34,996 nucleotides of DNA, taken from positions 1 to 34,996 of the forward strand of contig JAOUQQ010000014.1 of the NCBI GenBank assembly GCA_029879245.1. The letters run 5' to 3'. This DNA is from Chromatiales bacterium. GTDB lineage: Bacteria > Pseudomonadota > Gammaproteobacteria > Thiohalomonadales > Thiohalomonadaceae. Below are positions 17,882 through 27,991 of the stretch, one piece after another. Each line of letters begins with the position of its first letter. Positions within the stretch are counted from its first letter, which is position 1. Under the pieces are notes generated by a model. The model was not told where the DNA came from. It made no database searches and was given only the letters and a program-made list of their open reading frames with translations. Both the position numbers and the translations under genes were made by a program.

Positions 17882-19232
17882 CGGCATTCAAACCCTGCTC
17901 TCGACCGCCGCCACCTGGCTGGGGGCGAAGGTGATCGGTCAGGACGTTGAGTTTTGCGGTGTCAGCAGCGATTCGCGCTCAATTGAGAGCGGCTCCCTCT
18001 TCATCGCCCTGCGCGGCCCCAACCACGACGGTCATCAGCACGTTGCGGCCGCTGCCCAGGCGGGCGCGGTGGCGGCACTGGTGGAGCATCCGGTCGACTG
18101 TGTGATCCCGCAGATAATCGTTGACGATAGTCGAATTGCCCTGGGGCGTCTGGCCAGTGCGTGGCGCCGTGAGCTGGGGCTGCCGCTGGTTGCGGTAACC
18201 GGCAGCAATGGCAAGACCACGGTCAAGGAGATGTGCGCGGCGATTCTGGCGCAGGCGGGTATGACTCTGGCTACCCGCGGTAATCTGAATAACGACATCG
18301 GTGCACCGCTTACGTTGCTAAGGCTGACACGCGAGCACCGCTACGGGGTGATCGAGATGGGGGCCAACCACCCCGAGGAGATCCGCTATCTAACCAACCT
18401 GACCCGTCCGCAGGTGGCGATCCTCAACAACGCAGGCTCCGCCCACCTGGAGGGGTTTGGTTCGCTGGAGGGGGTGGCCCGTGCCAAGGGGGAGATCTTC
18501 GAGGGGCTGGAGGAGCATGGCGTGGCGATCATCAATGCCGATGACCGTTATGCCTCGCTGTGGCGCGAGATGAACGCCGGCAGGCAGGTGCTCACCTTCG
18601 GCCTGGAGCAGTCCGCAGATATCAGCAGCCGCTGGCAGGGGGATGTCTATGGCTCGCGCCTTGAGGTGGTGACCCCGGTGTGTGAATTCCGGCTCGATAT
18701 TGCCCTGCCGGGACGCCACAACGTGATGAATGCCCTGGCGGCAATCGCCGCGGCCACCGCCCTGAATATCGATAGCCACCAGATCATCGCCGGGCTGGAG
18801 TCGCTGCAGCCGGTGGGTGGCCGTCTGCAGGCACAGCGGGGCGTTAATGGTGCCACCGTGATCGATGACAGCTATAACGCCAATCCGGATTCGATGGGGG
18901 CGGGGATTCGTGTCCTCGCCGAGTGCCATGGACAGCGCTATCTCGCCCTTGGTGATATGGGTGAGCTGGGTGTGAACACTGTAGAACTGCACCGCAGTGT
19001 CGGTAGCGAGGCACGTGAGGCGGGTATCGACCAGCTCTACGCCACCGGTGAGCTGAGCCGTGGGGCGGTCGAGGCCTTTGGCGAGAACGGACACTATTTT
19101 GAACAGCAACAGCAGCTGATCGAGGCGCTGATCCCACAACTGACGAGTGATGTCACAGTACTGGTGAAGGGGTCACGCAGCAGCCATATGGAGCGTGTGG
19201 TAGAGGCGCTGTGCGCAGGGGGGGGGAGATAA
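17874..19232 (+). CDS. murF: UDP-MurNAc-tripeptide D-alanyl-D-alanine ligase
   Basis: The 452-residue Mur ligase has the ATP loop GSNGKTT (110-116), [13 protein letters not shown] and the C-terminal [13 protein letters not shown] block typical of MurF. It attaches D-Ala-D-Ala made by Ddl (encoded downstream here) to complete the UDP-MurNAc-pentapeptide. The GTG start at 17874 has GGAGGTGG just upstream and overlaps murE by eight bases. The mraY ATG follows after one base. Confidence 0.96.
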   Translation: MTDGIQTLLSTAATWLGAKVIGQDVEFCGVSSDSRSIESGSLFIALRGPNHDGHQHVAAAAQAGAVAALVEHPVDCVIPQIIVDDSRIALGRLASAWRRELGLPLVAVTGSNGKTTVKEMCAAILAQAGMTLATRGNLNNDIGAPLTLLRLTREHRYGVIEMGANHPEEIRYLTNLTRPQVAILNNAGSAHLEGFGSLEGVARAKGEIFEGLEEHGVAIINADDRYASLWREMNAGRQVLTFGLEQSADISSRWQGDVYGSRLEVVTPVCEFRLDIALPGRHNVMNALAAIAAATALNIDSHQIIAGLESLQPVGGRLQAQRGVNGATVIDDSYNANPDSMGAGIRVLAECHGQRYLALGDMGELGVNTVELHRSVGSEAREAGIDQLYATGELSRGAVEAFGENGHYFEQQQQLIEALIPQLTSDVTVLVKGSRSSHMERVVEALCAGGGR

Positions 19233-19233
19233 G

Positions 19234-20316
19234 ATGTTGTACGAACTGGCCGACTATCTGAGTCAACACTACAGCGGATTCAATCTTTTCCAGTACCTGA
19301 CGATGCGGGCGATCCTTGGTGCACTCAGCGCATTGTTGATCTCCCTGTTACTCGGTCCGCTGATGATCAGCAAACTGAGCCACTATCAGGTGGGGCAGTT
19401 TGTTCGTGATGATGGCCCGGAGAGTCACCTTAGCAAGGCCGGAACTCCAACGATGGGTGGGGCTCTGATCCTGGCGGCGATTGTGATCGCCACCCTGCTG
19501 TGGGCCGACCTCTCTAACCGCTACGTCTGGATTGTTCTGGGTGTGACTATCGCCTTTGGTGCTATCGGCTGGGCCGATGATTACAAAAAACTGATTCAAA
19601 AACAGTCACAGGGTCTGACCGCGAAACAGAAGTATTTCTGGCAGACAGTTGCAGGGCTGGGTGCGGCCGCCATCCTCTACTATACCCATCAGGTGCCGGC
19701 GGAGTTAGAACTGATCGTCCCCTTCTTCAAGAGTGTGGCGATCCCGATGGGTCTCTTCTACATCGTTTTTACCTACTTTGTGATCGTCGGCACCAGTAAT
19801 GCTGTGAATCTGACCGATGGGCTCGATGGTCTGGCGATAATGCCGACGGTGATGGTGGGCGGTGCCTTGGGGCTCTTCGCCTATTTGACCGGTAATGTGA
19901 ATTTTTCCAGTTACCTGTCGATCCCCTATATACCCGGTGCCGGTGAGATCATTATCTTTTGTGGGGCGTTGGTTGGCGCAGGGCTCGGTTTTCTCTGGTT
20001 TAACACCTATCCGGCTCAGGTATTCATGGGGGATGTGGGGGCGCTGGGACTGGGCGCTGCACTCGGTGTGGTCGCCGTGATCACACGACAGGAGCTTGTG
20101 TTGGGAATCATGGGCGGTGTCTTTGTGATGGAGACGGTCTCAGTGATTCTGCAGGTCGCCTCCTACAAGCTGACCGGGCGACGCATCTTCCGCATGGCAC
20201 CGCTGCACCACCACTTTGAACTGAAGGGGTGGCCCGAACCTCGGGTCATCGTCCGCTTCTGGATCATCACCGTGATTCTGGTGTTGATCGGCCTATCCAC
20301 ACTAAAGATTCGTTAA
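19234..20316 (+). CDS. mraY: Phospho-MurNAc-pentapeptide translocase (lipid I synthase)
   Basis: The 360-residue integral membrane protein has about ten transmembrane segments and all MraY landmarks: GWADDYKK with Asp115 and Asp116, [24 protein letters not shown] with Asp267, and the [13 protein letters not shown] histidine motif. The three aspartates fall at the same positions as in E. coli. It transfers phospho-MurNAc-pentapeptide to undecaprenyl phosphate at the inner membrane. A GGGGGAGATAAG precedes the ATG. Confidence 0.98.
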   Translation: MLYELADYLSQHYSGFNLFQYLTMRAILGALSALLISLLLGPLMISKLSHYQVGQFVRDDGPESHLSKAGTPTMGGALILAAIVIATLLWADLSNRYVWIVLGVTIAFGAIGWADDYKKLIQKQSQGLTAKQKYFWQTVAGLGAAAILYYTHQVPAELELIVPFFKSVAIPMGLFYIVFTYFVIVGTSNAVNLTDGLDGLAIMPTVMVGGALGLFAYLTGNVNFSSYLSIPYIPGAGEIIIFCGALVGAGLGFLWFNTYPAQVFMGDVGALGLGAALGVVAVITRQELVLGIMGGVFVMETVSVILQVASYKLTGRRIFRMAPLHHHFELKGWPEPRVIVRFWIITVILVLIGLSTLKIR

Positions 20317-20322
20317 GGGCGC

Positions 20323-21681
20323 ATGGGACTGGCTGTGACACAGGCAAGCAGTGACGAGATGAGGCTGGAGACCCTGGTCGTGGGACTGGGTGCGACCGGT
20401 CTTGCCTGCGCACGCTTTCTTGCCAGCCGCGGTGAGCAGTTCGCCATCGCCGACAGCCGTGAGAATCCGCCCGGTATCGATGTGCTGAAGCGGGAGTTTC
20501 CCGATATTGAGTACCACTGTGGTGAGTTTGATGCGGCGCTGTTTCAGCGTGCCAATCGACTGCTGCTAAGCCCCGGTGTAGCACCGCAGCACCCGGCAAT
20601 TGTCGCTGCAATCGATGCGGGTATCGAAGTGCTGGGCGATATCGAACTGTTCGCCCGCAATGCCGATGCACCGGTGGTGGCGATCACCGGCTCCAACGGT
20701 AAGAGTACCGTTACTACCCTGGTCGGTGAGATGGCAAAGGCGGCAGGGCGCGATGTGCGCGTCGGTGGCAATATCGGTACCCAGGCGCTTGAGCTTCTGC
20801 AGGATTCTACCCCTGATCTCTATGTGCTGGAGCTCTCCAGTTTTCAGCTCGAGGTGACCCGTTCACTCAATGCCGCCGCCGCAGTGGTGTTGAATATCAG
20901 TGAAGACCACCTGGATCGTCACGGTTCAGTTGAACACTACGCGGCGATCAAGCAGACCATCTACAGCGGTGATGGGGTGGTGGTGCTCAACCATGACGAT
21001 GTAGTGGTGATGGCGATGCGGCCGGATGGGCGTGATGTCATCACCTTCGGCCTTGATAACGCTGAAGGATTTGGCCTGCTGCTGTGCGAGGGGGAGACCT
21101 TCCTGGCGCGTGATGGCGAGGCGCTTCTCAACGTGCACGAGATGAAGATGCCGGGGCGCCACAACTGGTCCAATGCCCTGGCGGCACTGGCCCTGGGTGA
21201 TGCGGTTGGGCTTGAGATGGCGGCGATGCTCAAGGTGCTGCGTGAGTTCCCAGGTTTGCCGCATCGGTGCCAGTGGGTTGCCGAGCAGAATGGCGTGAAT
21301 TACTACGAAGATTCAAAGGGAACCAATGTAGGGGCTACCCTTGCGGCACTGGCGGGATTACCGGGTGAGAAGGTGGTGTTGATCGCCGGTGGTCAGGCCA
21401 AGGGTCAGGATTTTTCGCCACTCAAGACTGTTGTAGCAAAGCGTGCACGGGCTGTGGTGTTGATCGGTGAGGATGCCAGGGTGATCGAAAAGGCGTTGCT
21501 GCGCGCCGCACCGCTGGTGATGGCTGCTGATATGAGCGATGCGGTGACCAAGGCACGCAAACTGGCCAAAGCGGGAGACAGCGTGCTGCTCTCGCCGGCC
21601 TGTGCCAGTTTCGATATGTTTGCCAACTACATTGCACGGGGCGAGGCATTTATCAGTGCGGTTAAGGAGGGTGCGAAATGA
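20323..21681 (+). CDS. murD: UDP-MurNAc-L-alanine:D-glutamate ligase
   Basis: The 452-residue Mur ligase shows an N-terminal Rossmann motif (LVVGLGATGLACARFL), the ATP loop GSNGKSTV (123-130), LELSSFQLE, and a C-terminal YYEDSKGTNVGAT block typical of MurD. It adds D-glutamate as the second residue of the stem peptide. The ATG at 20323 follows AAGGGC; a second in-frame ATG at 20359 lies closer to the conserved core and could be the real start. The end overlaps ftsW by four bases (ATGA). Confidence 0.97.
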   Translation: MGLAVTQASSDEMRLETLVVGLGATGLACARFLASRGEQFAIADSRENPPGIDVLKREFPDIEYHCGEFDAALFQRANRLLLSPGVAPQHPAIVAAIDAGIEVLGDIELFARNADAPVVAITGSNGKSTVTTLVGEMAKAAGRDVRVGGNIGTQALELLQDSTPDLYVLELSSFQLEVTRSLNAAAAVVLNISEDHLDRHGSVEHYAAIKQTIYSGDGVVVLNHDDVVVMAMRPDGRDVITFGLDNAEGFGLLLCEGETFLARDGEALLNVHEMKMPGRHNWSNALAALALGDAVGLEMAAMLKVLREFPGLPHRCQWVAEQNGVNYYEDSKGTNVGATLAALAGLPGEKVVLIAGGQAKGQDFSPLKTVVAKRARAVVLIGEDARVIEKALLRAAPLVMAADMSDAVTKARKLAKAGDSVLLSPACASFDMFANYIARGEAFISAVKEGAK

Positions 21682-22871
21682 GTGCCTCCTGGACACAATT
21701 GATGCTGCGCCCGGTACTGCCCGAGGCGGCACGCCGCAATCCGCTGGAGCAGTGTGTCGACTGGACCGTGCTGACCAGCGCGCTACTGCTGCTGGGTATC
21801 GGTCTGGTGATGATCGCCTCGGCCTCGGTCGGTATCGCGGAGCGGCAGACCGGCGACGCCACTTACTACCTCACCCGTCAGCTGCTCTATGTAGGGATGG
21901 GGCTCTCATTTGCATGGGTGACCTGGCGTATTCCGCTCTCAGTTTGGGAGCGGCTGGGGCCTGTGATGATCATCGCCTCGTTGCTACTGCTCATCGTACT
22001 GTTTATTCCCGGGGTGGGACGCTCGGTCAATGGCGCGACCCGCTGGCTGCAGCTGGGGCCGTTCAATCTGCAGGTCTCTGAGCTGGTGAAGCTGTCGGTG
22101 ATTGTCTACCTTGCGGGATATCTGGTGCGCCGCGGTGATGAGGTACGCACTACCGTGGGCGGATTTCTCAAGCCGATGGCGCTGGTAATGATCCTTGCTG
22201 TACTGGTGCTGCGCCAGCCGGACTTTGGTGCCACCGTGGTGCTGGGGGGGATCGCACTGGGAATGATGTTCCTCGGTGGGGTGCGGATCTGGCTCTTTGG
22301 CGTGCTGGTGCTGATGACATTCGGTGCGATGGCGCTGCTGGCGATCTCATCACCCTACCGGATGGAACGCCTTACCGCCTTCCTAAACCCCTGGGCCGAC
22401 CCCTTTAATAGCGGTTTCCAGCTGACCCAGGCGCTGATCGCCTTTGGGCGAGGCGAGTGGTTTGGTGTTGGACTTGGGGCCAGTGTGCAGAAACTCTTCT
22501 ATCTGCCCGAGGCGCACACCGACTTTGTTTATGCGGTGCTCGCCGAGGAGTTGGGGACCTTTGGCGCCTCAATGGTGGTGCTGCTATTCGTCGTGCTGGT
22601 AGCACGCATCTTCACTATTGGCCGCAGTGCCGCCGAGGCGGGCTTCGGCTTTGGTGCACACCTCTGTTACGGCGTGGCACTCTGGTTTGCGATCCAGGCC
22701 TTTATCAATATGGGGGTCAACATGGGGTTGCTCCCTACGAAGGGATTAACGCTGCCACTGATGAGTTATGGCGGCAGCAGTATTGTGGTGATGTGTGCCG
22801 CGATAGCGATGGTGCTGCGGGTAGCGCTGGAGACTCCCAGACGCGGGGTGAGCCAGAGGAGAGCGACATGA
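21678..22871 (+). CDS. ftsW: Septal peptidoglycan glycosyltransferase FtsW (SEDS family)
   Basis: The 397-residue protein has about ten transmembrane segments and the SEDS signatures WLQLGPFNLQVSELVKL, NPWADPFNSGFQLTQALIAFG, LPEAHTDFVYAVLAEELG and GLTLPLMSYGGSSI. Asp282 in EAHTD corresponds to the catalytic aspartate known in E. coli FtsW (Asp297). It polymerises lipid II at the septum with FtsI. It overlaps murD at the start and murG at the end, each with ATGA. Confidence 0.97.
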   Translation: MSASWTQLMLRPVLPEAARRNPLEQCVDWTVLTSALLLLGIGLVMIASASVGIAERQTGDATYYLTRQLLYVGMGLSFAWVTWRIPLSVWERLGPVMIIASLLLLIVLFIPGVGRSVNGATRWLQLGPFNLQVSELVKLSVIVYLAGYLVRRGDEVRTTVGGFLKPMALVMILAVLVLRQPDFGATVVLGGIALGMMFLGGVRIWLFGVLVLMTFGAMALLAISSPYRMERLTAFLNPWADPFNSGFQLTQALIAFGRGEWFGVGLGASVQKLFYLPEAHTDFVYAVLAEELGTFGASMVVLLFVVLVARIFTIGRSAAEAGFGFGAHLCYGVALWFAIQAFINMGVNMGLLPTKGLTLPLMSYGGSSIVVMCAAIAMVLRVALETPRRGVSQRRAT

Positions 22872-23977
22872 ACAGTGCACGCATCCTGATTATGGCGGGC
22901 GGTACCGGCGGACATGTCTTCCCGGCACTGGCAGTGGCCCACTACCTGAACGAGCGAGGACATCAGGTGAGCTGGCTGGGGACGCGACGTGGGATGGAGT
23001 CGGAGCTGGTCCCTGCAAATGGCTTTGATATTGACTATATCTCCATTGCGGGGCTGCGCGGTAACGGCCTGCTCGGCTGGCTGGCGGCACCGCTACGTAT
23101 TACCCGTGCCATCCTTCAGGCACTGGCAGTGGTGCGCAGACGCAAGCCCGATGCGGTACTCGGAATGGGCGGCTTTGTGACAGGCCCTGGTGGTGTGGCA
23201 GCAAAGATTAGTGGCAGGCCACTCTTGATTCACGAGCAGAACGCCATCGCTGGTCTTACCAATAAACTCCTCTCTCGGATCGCCAAACGCGTGCTGGAAG
23301 CGTTCCCCGGTACCTTTAGCGGCGCGAAGGTTACCCATACCGGTAATCCGGTGCGCAATGATATCGCCTCACTGCCTGAACCAGCGATGCGTTTTAGCGG
23401 CCGTGAGGGTCGGTTGCGTCTGCTGGTAGTGGGAGGGAGCCTCGGTGCTTTGGCGCTGAATGAGGTGGTGCCTGAGGCAGTGAAAGCGCTGCCTGAGGCG
23501 ATACGCCCAGAGGTGTGCCACCAGAGCGGAAAACGACACCTTGAGATGGCACGTGATGCCTACGCAAGTGCCGGTGTAGAAGCCAGGGTAATTCCATTTA
23601 TCGACGATATGGCGGCGCAATATGAGTGGGCCGACCTGGTGATCTGTCGTGCCGGTGCGCTGACCGTGAGTGAACTGGCGCTGGCCGGTGTAGCCGCCAT
23701 CCTTGTCCCGTTTCCCTATGCGGTTGATGACCACCAGAGCGCCAATGGTCAATACCTGGTAAATCACGGTGCAGCAGAACTGATACAGCAGCGTGATATG
23801 AGCGCCACGGCCCTGGCGGAGATGTTGCGTGGCTATTGTGCTGAGCCGCTTGCAGGCAGAGAGCGTCTGAAAACGATGGCAGAAAATGCGCGCAAGATGG
23901 CAAGGGCCGAGGCGACAGCGATGGTGGCTGAAGCCTGTCTGAATCTGGCAGGAATTGAGAGTGAGGTGATGGCATGA
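22868..23977 (+). CDS. murG: UDP-GlcNAc:lipid I N-acetylglucosaminyltransferase
   Basis: The 369-residue GT-B glycosyltransferase has the MurG loop [16 protein letters not shown] (9-24), [29 protein letters not shown] and the C-terminal [15 protein letters not shown] nucleotide-sugar block. It converts lipid I to lipid II on the inner face of the membrane. The frame stays open upstream to 22457, but that part is antisense-like and lies within ftsW; the ATG at 22868 overlaps the ftsW stop and begins the conserved sequence. The end overlaps murC (ATGA). Confidence 0.97.
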   Translation: MNSARILIMAGGTGGHVFPALAVAHYLNERGHQVSWLGTRRGMESELVPANGFDIDYISIAGLRGNGLLGWLAAPLRITRAILQALAVVRRRKPDAVLGMGGFVTGPGGVAAKISGRPLLIHEQNAIAGLTNKLLSRIAKRVLEAFPGTFSGAKVTHTGNPVRNDIASLPEPAMRFSGREGRLRLLVVGGSLGALALNEVVPEAVKALPEAIRPEVCHQSGKRHLEMARDAYASAGVEARVIPFIDDMAAQYEWADLVICRAGALTVSELALAGVAAILVPFPYAVDDHQSANGQYLVNHGAAELIQQRDMSATALAEMLRGYCAEPLAGRERLKTMAENARKMARAEATAMVAEACLNLAGIESEVMA

Positions 23978-25392
23978 GTGCGCGACAGAAAAATATGGGA
24001 CGCATCCGCCATATTCACATGATCGGAATTGGTGGTTCCGGTATGGGGGGGATCGCGGAGGTACTACTCAATCTCGGCTATGAGGTGAGTGGCTCTGACC
24101 TCAAGGCCAATGCGGTCACCCAGCGTCTGACGGGATTAGGGGCGACGGTTCATATCGGCCACGACGAGAAGAACGTTAGCGATTGTGATGTGGTGGTCAC
24201 TTCAACGGCGGTAAATGAGTCCAATCCCGAGGTGATCGAGGCCCGTGCACGGCGTCTCCCTATCGTGCCACGCGCAGAAATGCTGGCGGAGATTATGCGT
24301 TTTCATCACGGCATTGCCGTGGCCGGAACCCACGGCAAGACGACCACTACCAGTCTGGTAGCGAGCGTGATGGCGGAGGGGGGGATGGACCCGACGTTTG
24401 TTATTGGTGGCCGCCTGAACAGCGCAGGGACCAATGCACGACTTGGTAGTGGTCATTTTCTGGTGGCCGAGGCCGATGAGAGCGACGCCTCCTTCCTCTA
24501 TCTGCAACCGATGACTGCTATCGTGACCAATATTGATGCGGATCATATGTCGACCTACGGCGGTGACTTCAACAAACTGCGTCAGACCTTTATCAATTTT
24601 TTGCACCACCTCCCCTTCTACGGCATCGCAGTGCTCTGCGTCGATGATGCGGAGGTGCGCGGGATCCTCCCCGAGGTGACACGCCAGGTGATCACCTACG
24701 GCATCGATAGTGAGGATGCTGATATTCGTGCCACCAATCTGCGCCAGGATGGTCTCTACACCCACTTTAATGTGAGCCGTCCGGGTGAGTCGAAGTGGCT
24801 CGAGGTGACGCTACATATGCCGGGGCGGCACAACGTTCTCAATGCACTGGCGTCAATTGCGGTAGCCCATGAGGTCGGGGTGAGTGATGAGGCGATCTGC
24901 AGAGGGCTGGAGCAGTTCACCGGTGTTGGCCGGCGTTTCACTCTCACTGCAGAGGTGGAGTGTGCTGGTGGCAAGGTACAGCTGATCGATGACTATGGTC
25001 ACCACCCACGTGAAGTGTCGGCCACCATTCAGGCGGCGCGTGCCGCCTGGCCGGAGCGTCGCCTGGTGGTGGCATTTCAGCCACATCGCTATACACGAAC
25101 ACGCGATCTGTTTGAAGACTTTACCGAGGTGCTGACGGAAGTCGATGTGTTGCTGGTGCTCGATGTCTACGCCGCCGGTGAGGAGGCGATTGCCGGGGCC
25201 GATAGTCGTGACCTGTGTCGTGCCATTCGTGCGCGTGGTCTTGTTGATCCGATCTTTGTAGGCGAGACCTCCAACCTGGCACACACCTTGAGTGGGGTAC
25301 TGCATGGTGGCGACGTCGTGATTACCATGGGGGCCGGTGACATCGGAGCCGCGGCGCAGACCCTGGCCGGTGAACTGGAGGCGCTATTGTGA
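23974..25392 (+). CDS. murC: UDP-MurNAc:L-alanine ligase
   Basis: The 472-residue Mur ligase has the Rossmann motif [18 protein letters not shown], the ATP loop GTHGKTTT (118-125), [11 protein letters not shown], and the C-terminal [10 protein letters not shown] and FQPHRYTRT blocks specific to MurC. It adds L-alanine to UDP-MurNAc, starting the stem peptide. The ATG overlaps murG by four bases, and the end overlaps the start of murB. Confidence 0.98.
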   Translation: MSARQKNMGRIRHIHMIGIGGSGMGGIAEVLLNLGYEVSGSDLKANAVTQRLTGLGATVHIGHDEKNVSDCDVVVTSTAVNESNPEVIEARARRLPIVPRAEMLAEIMRFHHGIAVAGTHGKTTTTSLVASVMAEGGMDPTFVIGGRLNSAGTNARLGSGHFLVAEADESDASFLYLQPMTAIVTNIDADHMSTYGGDFNKLRQTFINFLHHLPFYGIAVLCVDDAEVRGILPEVTRQVITYGIDSEDADIRATNLRQDGLYTHFNVSRPGESKWLEVTLHMPGRHNVLNALASIAVAHEVGVSDEAICRGLEQFTGVGRRFTLTAEVECAGGKVQLIDDYGHHPREVSATIQAARAAWPERRLVVAFQPHRYTRTRDLFEDFTEVLTEVDVLLVLDVYAAGEEAIAGADSRDLCRAIRARGLVDPIFVGETSNLAHTLSGVLHGGDVVITMGAGDIGAAAQTLAGELEALL

Positions 25393-26294
25393 TGGCGGCA
25401 CAGGCGATACAGCCACTGCGCGGCAGGTTGTTGCACAACGAGCCGATGGCACGCCACACCACATGGCGCGTTGGTGGCACGGCGGACAACTACTATCAGC
25501 CCGCCGATGTGACAGACCTGGCAGGATTCCTTGCACAACTGCCGCAGGATGAGCCGCTTTTCTGGCTGGGTCTTGGCAGCAACCTTCTGGTGCGTGACGG
25601 TGGTATACGCGGCACCGTCATCGCTACCAGTGGCATGTTGAATGAGATGGTAAGAACCGATGAGAACCACGTGCAGGTGGAGAGTGGTGTGAGTTGTGCC
25701 AAGGTGGCCCGTTTCTGTGCCCGTGAGGGGCTGGCGGGTGCCGAGTTTCTCTGCGGTATCCCCGGCACCATGGGTGGTGCACTGGCGATGAATGCCGGTT
25801 GCTTCGGTGGTGAGACCTGGCGGCTTGTGGAGTCGGTAGAGATGATGGACCGGGAGGGGCGTCGTAAAAGCCATAGCGCTGCGGAATTTGATTTTGGTTA
25901 TCGTCACGTGAGTGGTCCGTCAGGTGAGTGGTTTGTTAGCGTAACGTTGAGACTGCAAAAGGGTGATGCGCAGGGGTTGCTGGAGGCGAATAAAAAATTG
26001 CTGGAGAAGCGTGGTGCAACGCAACCGACGCAGCAGCCCAATGCCGGTTCGGTATTCCGTAACCCCGAGGGAGACTATGCGGCTCGTCTGATTGAGAGTG
26101 CAGGGCTTAAAGGTTTGCGCATCGGTAACGCCGAGGTATCGCATAAGCATGCCAATTTTATCGTCAATATTGGTGGTGCGAGTGCCAGCGATATTGAAGC
26201 GCTGATCGAAAAGGTCCGGTTCGAGGTGAAAAGGCAGCATGGTATTGAGCTGCAACGTGAAGTGCACATTGTGGGTGAGGTTGACCATGGTTAG
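25389..26294 (+). CDS. murB: UDP-N-acetylenolpyruvoylglucosamine reductase
   Basis: The 301-residue flavoenzyme has the FAD-binding PCMH-type pattern ([19 protein letters not shown] and [20 protein letters not shown]) and the MurB substrate/catalytic block [10 protein letters not shown]. The length of about 300 residues points to the short type II MurB, unlike the longer E. coli type I enzyme. It reduces UDP-GlcNAc-enolpyruvate to UDP-MurNAc, the substrate of MurC just upstream. The start is GTG 25389 or ATG 25392; GGAGG seven bases before the GTG slightly favours it. E. coli has murB elsewhere on its chromosome, whereas here it sits in the cluster. Confidence 0.97.
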   Translation: MMAAQAIQPLRGRLLHNEPMARHTTWRVGGTADNYYQPADVTDLAGFLAQLPQDEPLFWLGLGSNLLVRDGGIRGTVIATSGMLNEMVRTDENHVQVESGVSCAKVARFCAREGLAGAEFLCGIPGTMGGALAMNAGCFGGETWRLVESVEMMDREGRRKSHSAAEFDFGYRHVSGPSGEWFVSVTLRLQKGDAQGLLEANKKLLEKRGATQPTQQPNAGSVFRNPEGDYAARLIESAGLKGLRIGNAEVSHKHANFIVNIGGASASDIEALIEKVRFEVKRQHGIELQREVHIVGEVDHG

Positions 26295-27216
26295 CGCGTC
26301 ACAGTTTGGCAAGGTGGCGGTGCTGATGGGAGGCCTCTCTGCCGAGCGAGAGGTGTCACTAAAGAGTGGTACCGCCGTGCTCAATGCACTACTGGCACGT
26401 GGTGTCGATGCACACGGAATCGACGTGAGTGATGACCCATTGATGATATTGAAAGACGGCAGATTTGACCGTGTATTTAATATCCTGCATGGCGGTATTG
26501 GTGAGAATGGCACTCTACAGGGGGCGCTTGAGATTCTACACCTACCTTATACCGGTAGTGGTGTGAAGGCTTCAGCCATCGGAATGGACAAGTGGCGCAG
26601 CAAACTGTTGTGGCAGGCAGCGGGTCTACCAGTGCCGGAGTGTGTGCTGCTTGAAGAGGCTAGTGATTTTGCTGCGGTGGAGAGAGGGCTGGGGCTGCCG
26701 CTCTTTGTGAAGCCGGCGAATGAAGGGTCGAGTGTTGGTATCTCCATGGTTGGTCGGAACGGCGAATTGAAAACTGCATATGAAGAAGCCGCTAGATATG
26801 ACTCACTGGTGCTGGCAGAAAAGTATATGGGAGGAGGGGAGTTTACTGTTGCCATATTAAATGGTGAGCCACTTCCTCCGATAAAAATTGTTCCGGCCAA
26901 TGCCTTCTATGATTACTCCGCAAAATATCTGCAGGACGACACACGTTACATCTGTCCTTGCGGTTTGGCGGATGATCAGGTGGCACGGATGCAATCGCTA
27001 GCGTTGCAGGCCTTCAAAGTGCTCGATGCACATGGCTGGGGACGTATCGATGTGTTGCTGGATGATGCAGGAGAGCCCTATCTTTTGGAGGCGAATACCG
27101 TTCCGGGAATGACTGACCACAGTCTGGTGCCAATGGCGGCACAGGCGGCGGGTATTGAATTTGATGAGCTGGTGTGGCGCATCCTTGAGACAACTCTGGA
27201 GTGCGGTGATGGTTAA
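26287..27216 (+). CDS. ddl: D-alanine--D-alanine ligase
   Basis: From the ATG at 26287 the ATP-grasp protein is 309 residues, like DdlB. Motifs are [17 protein letters not shown] near the N-terminus, [30 protein letters not shown] and [14 protein letters not shown]. It makes the D-Ala-D-Ala dipeptide used by MurF. The frame is open to 26239, but the conserved sequence begins after 26287, where the ATG overlaps the murB stop in the eight-base sequence ATGGTTAG. The gene ends with a nearly identical overlap with ftsQ. Confidence 0.97.
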   Translation: MVSASQFGKVAVLMGGLSAEREVSLKSGTAVLNALLARGVDAHGIDVSDDPLMILKDGRFDRVFNILHGGIGENGTLQGALEILHLPYTGSGVKASAIGMDKWRSKLLWQAAGLPVPECVLLEEASDFAAVERGLGLPLFVKPANEGSSVGISMVGRNGELKTAYEEAARYDSLVLAEKYMGGGEFTVAILNGEPLPPIKIVPANAFYDYSAKYLQDDTRYICPCGLADDQVARMQSLALQAFKVLDAHGWGRIDVLLDDAGEPYLLEANTVPGMTDHSLVPMAAQAAGIEFDELVWRILETTLECGDG

Positions 27217-27976
27217 GCGGCGACGCGGCGCGACACGATTGCATAGTGAGAAGAGCGATTCCGGTAACGTGGGTGGTGTTATCGCCCGACTGTTGTTGCT
27301 GGCGCTATTGGTTGGTGGCGCGGTGTGGGGTACACAGCAGCTATTCGATCCGCAGACCTTCCCGGTAAGGACGGTGAGGATAGAGAGTCAGCTTGAACAT
27401 GTGGAGCAGGAGAGGATCCGTCAGGCGGTTGAGAATCATGTCGCCGCTGGTTTTATAGGGGTGGATGTGGATGCGGTGCGTGATGGGATTGAAGCGATAG
27501 CGTGGGTTGACCGTGCCACGGTGCGGCGCTCCTGGCCCGATCGTCTGGTGATCCGCATTGAGGAGCAGCGTGTGCTGGCGCGTTGGGGTAGTGATGCACT
27601 GTTGAACATCCGCGGCGAGGTGTTCGAGGCAGAGATAGATGAGGCAATGAATGGTTTGCCGCTGCTGCGTGGCCCTAAGGAGACCAACCGGATGGTGGCC
27701 GAGCAGTATGCAGCAATGCAGCAGATGTTAAGCCCGCTTGGGCTGGGTATTACCGATATGTCACTAAGCGAGCGACGTGCACTGACATTGAAGTTGAATA
27801 ATGACCTGCAGTTGGGGCTGGGGCGTGCCGATGCGGATTTGAGGTTGTTACGCTTTGTGCGCGTCTATCCTCAGGTAATTGCGTCACGTCTTGCTGCAAT
27901 AGAGATGATCGACCTGCGTTACACCAACGGTTTTGCCGTGCGCTGGCGTGATGGATATGGGCCAGAGTCGGTATAG
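27209..27976 (+). CDS. ftsQ: Cell division protein FtsQ
   Basis: From the ATG at 27209 the protein is 255 residues: a basic cytoplasmic start ([10 protein letters not shown]), a membrane segment at about 22-41, a POTRA domain ([22 protein letters not shown] is its first part) and the FtsQ beta domain ([31 protein letters not shown]). It recruits FtsL and FtsB to the divisome. The overlap with ddl is ATGGTTAA, the same arrangement as murB/ddl. Longer in-frame starts back to 27155 lie inside ddl and are not conserved. Confidence 0.95.
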   Translation: MVKRRRGATRLHSEKSDSGNVGGVIARLLLLALLVGGAVWGTQQLFDPQTFPVRTVRIESQLEHVEQERIRQAVENHVAAGFIGVDVDAVRDGIEAIAWVDRATVRRSWPDRLVIRIEEQRVLARWGSDALLNIRGEVFEAEIDEAMNGLPLLRGPKETNRMVAEQYAAMQQMLSPLGLGITDMSLSERRALTLKLNNDLQLGLGRADADLRLLRFVRVYPQVIASRLAAIEMIDLRYTNGFAVRWRDGYGPESV

Positions 27977-27991
27977 GCGGGGGACGGGATA

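Noticed and set aside
16937-17887. Minus-strand open frame of 316 codons opposite murE
   Set aside because: The composition (many His, Gln and Asp) is that of an antisense shadow, and murE is intact on the other strand.
18390-19139. Minus-strand open frame of 249 codons opposite murF
   Set aside because: Antisense shadow of an intact gene, without a ribosome-binding site or recognisable motif.
22457-22867. N-terminal extension of murG by 137 codons
   Set aside because: The extension lies entirely within ftsW in another frame; MurG homology and the ATGA overlap place the start at 22868.
25167-25907. Minus-strand open frame of 246 codons opposite murC and murB
   Set aside because: It spans the junction of two conserved genes in antisense and has low-complexity Ser/Thr/Pro-rich sequence.
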